Shown here piece by piece: positions 5,516 through 6,828 of a stretch of DNA of 6,828 bases. Position 1 is the first letter of the stretch; each line of letters starts with the position of its first letter. The translations under genes and the position numbers were made by a program. The notes beneath the pieces were generated by a model. That model had not been told where the DNA came from. It worked only from the letters and a program-made list of their open reading frames with translations, and did not search any database. The DNA is from Candidatus Aenigmatarchaeota archaeon (lineage in GTDB: Archaea > EX4484-52 > GLR71): the NCBI GenBank assembly GCA_023134675.1, contig JAGLUQ010000047.1, positions 1-6,828 on the forward strand, written 5' to 3'.

Positions 5516-6828
5516 TTAATTAGTATCCCTGACAGAGACATTTGAGAAATTGTCCTTGTATCTGTATTTTTCTATCTCATCAAGGACTTCCTGTTTTGCT
5601 GTGCTTATAAGTTTCAGGAACTTGTCGTCAGAATATGTGAAGTGCCTGATAAGGAAATTCGGGCTGGCCATTGAAGGAATAGAAGAATATTTCCTGAAGA
5701 TGTCCTGATAGAACTCAAATGCCTTGAAGACCTCATATTTCCCGCGGACATAATCATTCCAGAGGTCTGTTCCCGGGTAGAGGACTAATATGTTCGGCTC
5801 TATGCATACGGCATCTGTTTTCTTCAGCACTTCCCCGATAAGGCCTACTGTGCGGTAAAGCTCTTTCTCAGTCTCATTAGGGGTTCCCATTATAAATGCG
5901 GTGTTAAGGAATATGTTCAGCCGGTTCAGTTTCTCTATTGTCTTGAGGACGTTCTGTCTCTGGTTCGCATAGTCCACTCTCTTGTTGAAGAAGCGCAGGA
6001 CATCAGCGCTTGCGCTCTCTATGCCGATAAAGATTGAAGAGAAATTTGAGTCTCTTAATATCCTGAGCGTGTCGTAATCTGTCTGGTTCAGACGTGACTG
6101 GTATGAATAATAGAAATTGTCCATGCTGTTGCTCTTAATAGATTTTGCCAGCCTTATCGCTTTTTTCCTGTTGTTCATCAGGGAGTCGTCGCGGAAGACT
6201 ATGGAGCCGAAATCGTACAGGTCCGAGAGATGTTTTATCTGGGCAATCGTGTATTGCGGGCTGTATTCTATATGCTTATTATGGATTATATGGACTGAGC
6301 AGTATGTGCAGTCGTATATGCATCCTCTTGAAGTCATCAGGCTTATGTGATTGAACTTTTTTGACTTAAGGCCGTATACATTCTCAAAATCTATATATGG
6401 CAGGGAGTCAAGCTCAAAACAATGTTTTTTCTCCTGTGTGCTTACAGTTTTCCCGTCCTTAAGATATGAGATGTTATTGACCTTTCTCCAGTCTTTCCCG
6501 TCGCGGATGCTGGATGCAAGCTCTTTCATCGTGACCTCGCCTGCGCCCCTGACAAGGCAGTCCACTTCAGGTATTATAGACAATGTCTCTTCAGGAAGAA
6601 CTGTTGCGTTGAAGCCGCCAAGAACTATCATGGTCTCTTCTGACTGTTCTTTGAACTGCTTTATGAACTCTGCTGCAAAAGGCATTGACCGCGACCAGCT
6701 GCCTACTGCTACGAGGTCGGGATCCTGGCTGTCTACAATCTTTATGAGCTTTTTCATTGAATTTTTGACACCTTTCCCTGTATAAAATGAGATGCTTATA
6801 TCCTTCAGCATGTCCACGTCCACACACA
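5516..6828 (-). CDS. B12-binding-like/radical SAM enzyme, paralogue of the fusion gene (5' end outside window)
   Basis: The minus-strand frame is open to the window edge. It gives 436 complete codons from a Cys codon at 6826-6824 to TAA at 5518-5516. The GTG at 6823 is internal, since the CVDVDMLKDIS context matches residue 268 onward of the fusion protein. The visible part holds most of a B12-binding-like domain (LGGFNATVLPEETL, VDCLVRGAGE; no DxHxxG), then the radical SAM motif C-x3-C-x2-C (CIYDCTYC, codons 6322-6299), FRDDSL and a YPGT-D-LW segment. Identity to the fusion protein is about 84% before the Cys motif and about 56% after it (counted by eye). The window does not show whether this protein also has an N-terminal radical SAM domain. 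If not, only about 45 residues are missing; if so, about 267. It is first in the pair, 23 bp upstream of the fusion gene. The substrate is unknown. Confidence 0.88.
   Translation of the reverse strand, partial: CVDVDMLKDISISFYTGKGVKNSMKKLIKIVDSQDPDLVAVGSWSRSMPFAAEFIKQFKEQSEETMIVLGGFNATVLPEETLSIIPEVDCLVRGAGEVTMKELASSIRDGKDWRKVNNISYLKDGKTVSTQEKKHCFELDSLPYIDFENVYGLKSKKFNHISLMTSRGCIYDCTYCSVHIIHNKHIEYSPQYTIAQIKHLSDLYDFGSIVFRDDSLMNNRKKAIRLAKSIKSNSMDNFYYSYQSRLNQTDYDTLRILRDSNFSSIFIGIESASADVLRFFNKRVDYANQRQNVLKTIEKLNRLNIFLNTAFIMGTPNETEKELYRTVGLIGEVLKKTDAVCIEPNILVLYPGTDLWNDYVRGKYEVFKAFEFYQDIFRKYSSIPSMASPNFLIRHFTYSDDKFLKLISTAKQEVLDEIEKYRYKDNFSNVSVRDTN
6488..6598. repeat. 111-bp near-identical patch shared with 4353-4463 (copy 2)
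   Basis: This is the second copy, in the truncated paralogue and in the same orientation as copy 1, 2135 bases away. Near absence of even silent changes points to recent sequence exchange or strong constraint on this segment. Direct copies this close could also recombine and delete the sequence between them. Confidence 0.8.

Overview
The window looks like a piece of a low-to-moderate GC archaeal genome. The best lineage evidence is the prepilin peptidase at 935-2005. It carries the long cytoplasmic C-terminal extension that I know from archaeal A24 peptidases (Arc_PepC_II type). Codon use also fits an archaeon (many ATA isoleucine and AGA/AGG arginine codons), as do starts with weak or no Shine-Dalgarno sequence and very tight gene packing. 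A DPANN-type lineage is possible, but nothing here proves the phylum.

Layout. On the + strand, 1-798 is the 3' part of a DUF362 protein ending in a two-cluster ferredoxin domain. A roughly 135-base gap follows. It holds four tandem 18-bp units (820-891) and an 11-bp tandem duplication (906-927). Next come an archaeal prepilin peptidase (935-2005), a small protein resembling HxsD of the His-Xaa-Ser system (2055-2444), and a radical SAM enzyme (2441-3382) whose start overlaps the HxsD-like stop in an ATGA. Only 10 bases separate that gene from a convergent minus-strand pair. The downstream member of the pair (5492 to 3393) is one 699-residue polypeptide with two complete radical SAM signatures flanking a cobalamin-binding-like domain. 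The upstream member (5516 to beyond 6828) is a paralogue of its B12-like plus second radical SAM part and is cut by the window end. There is no RNA gene, transposase or CRISPR array.

How the genes may work together (inference). Four of the six proteins are radical SAM enzymes or a small protein of a type that accompanies them. The stand-alone radical SAM enzyme and the N-terminal domain of the fusion are clearly related, so the two convergent units probably belong to one theme. The most interesting reading is an archaeal peptide- or protein-modification locus: an HxsD-like accessory protein with its radical SAM partner, plus a pair of B12-type radical SAM enzymes, one of them fused to a second radical SAM domain. 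No precursor peptide is visible. The DUF362/ferredoxin protein could supply electrons, and the prepilin peptidase may be an unrelated neighbour.
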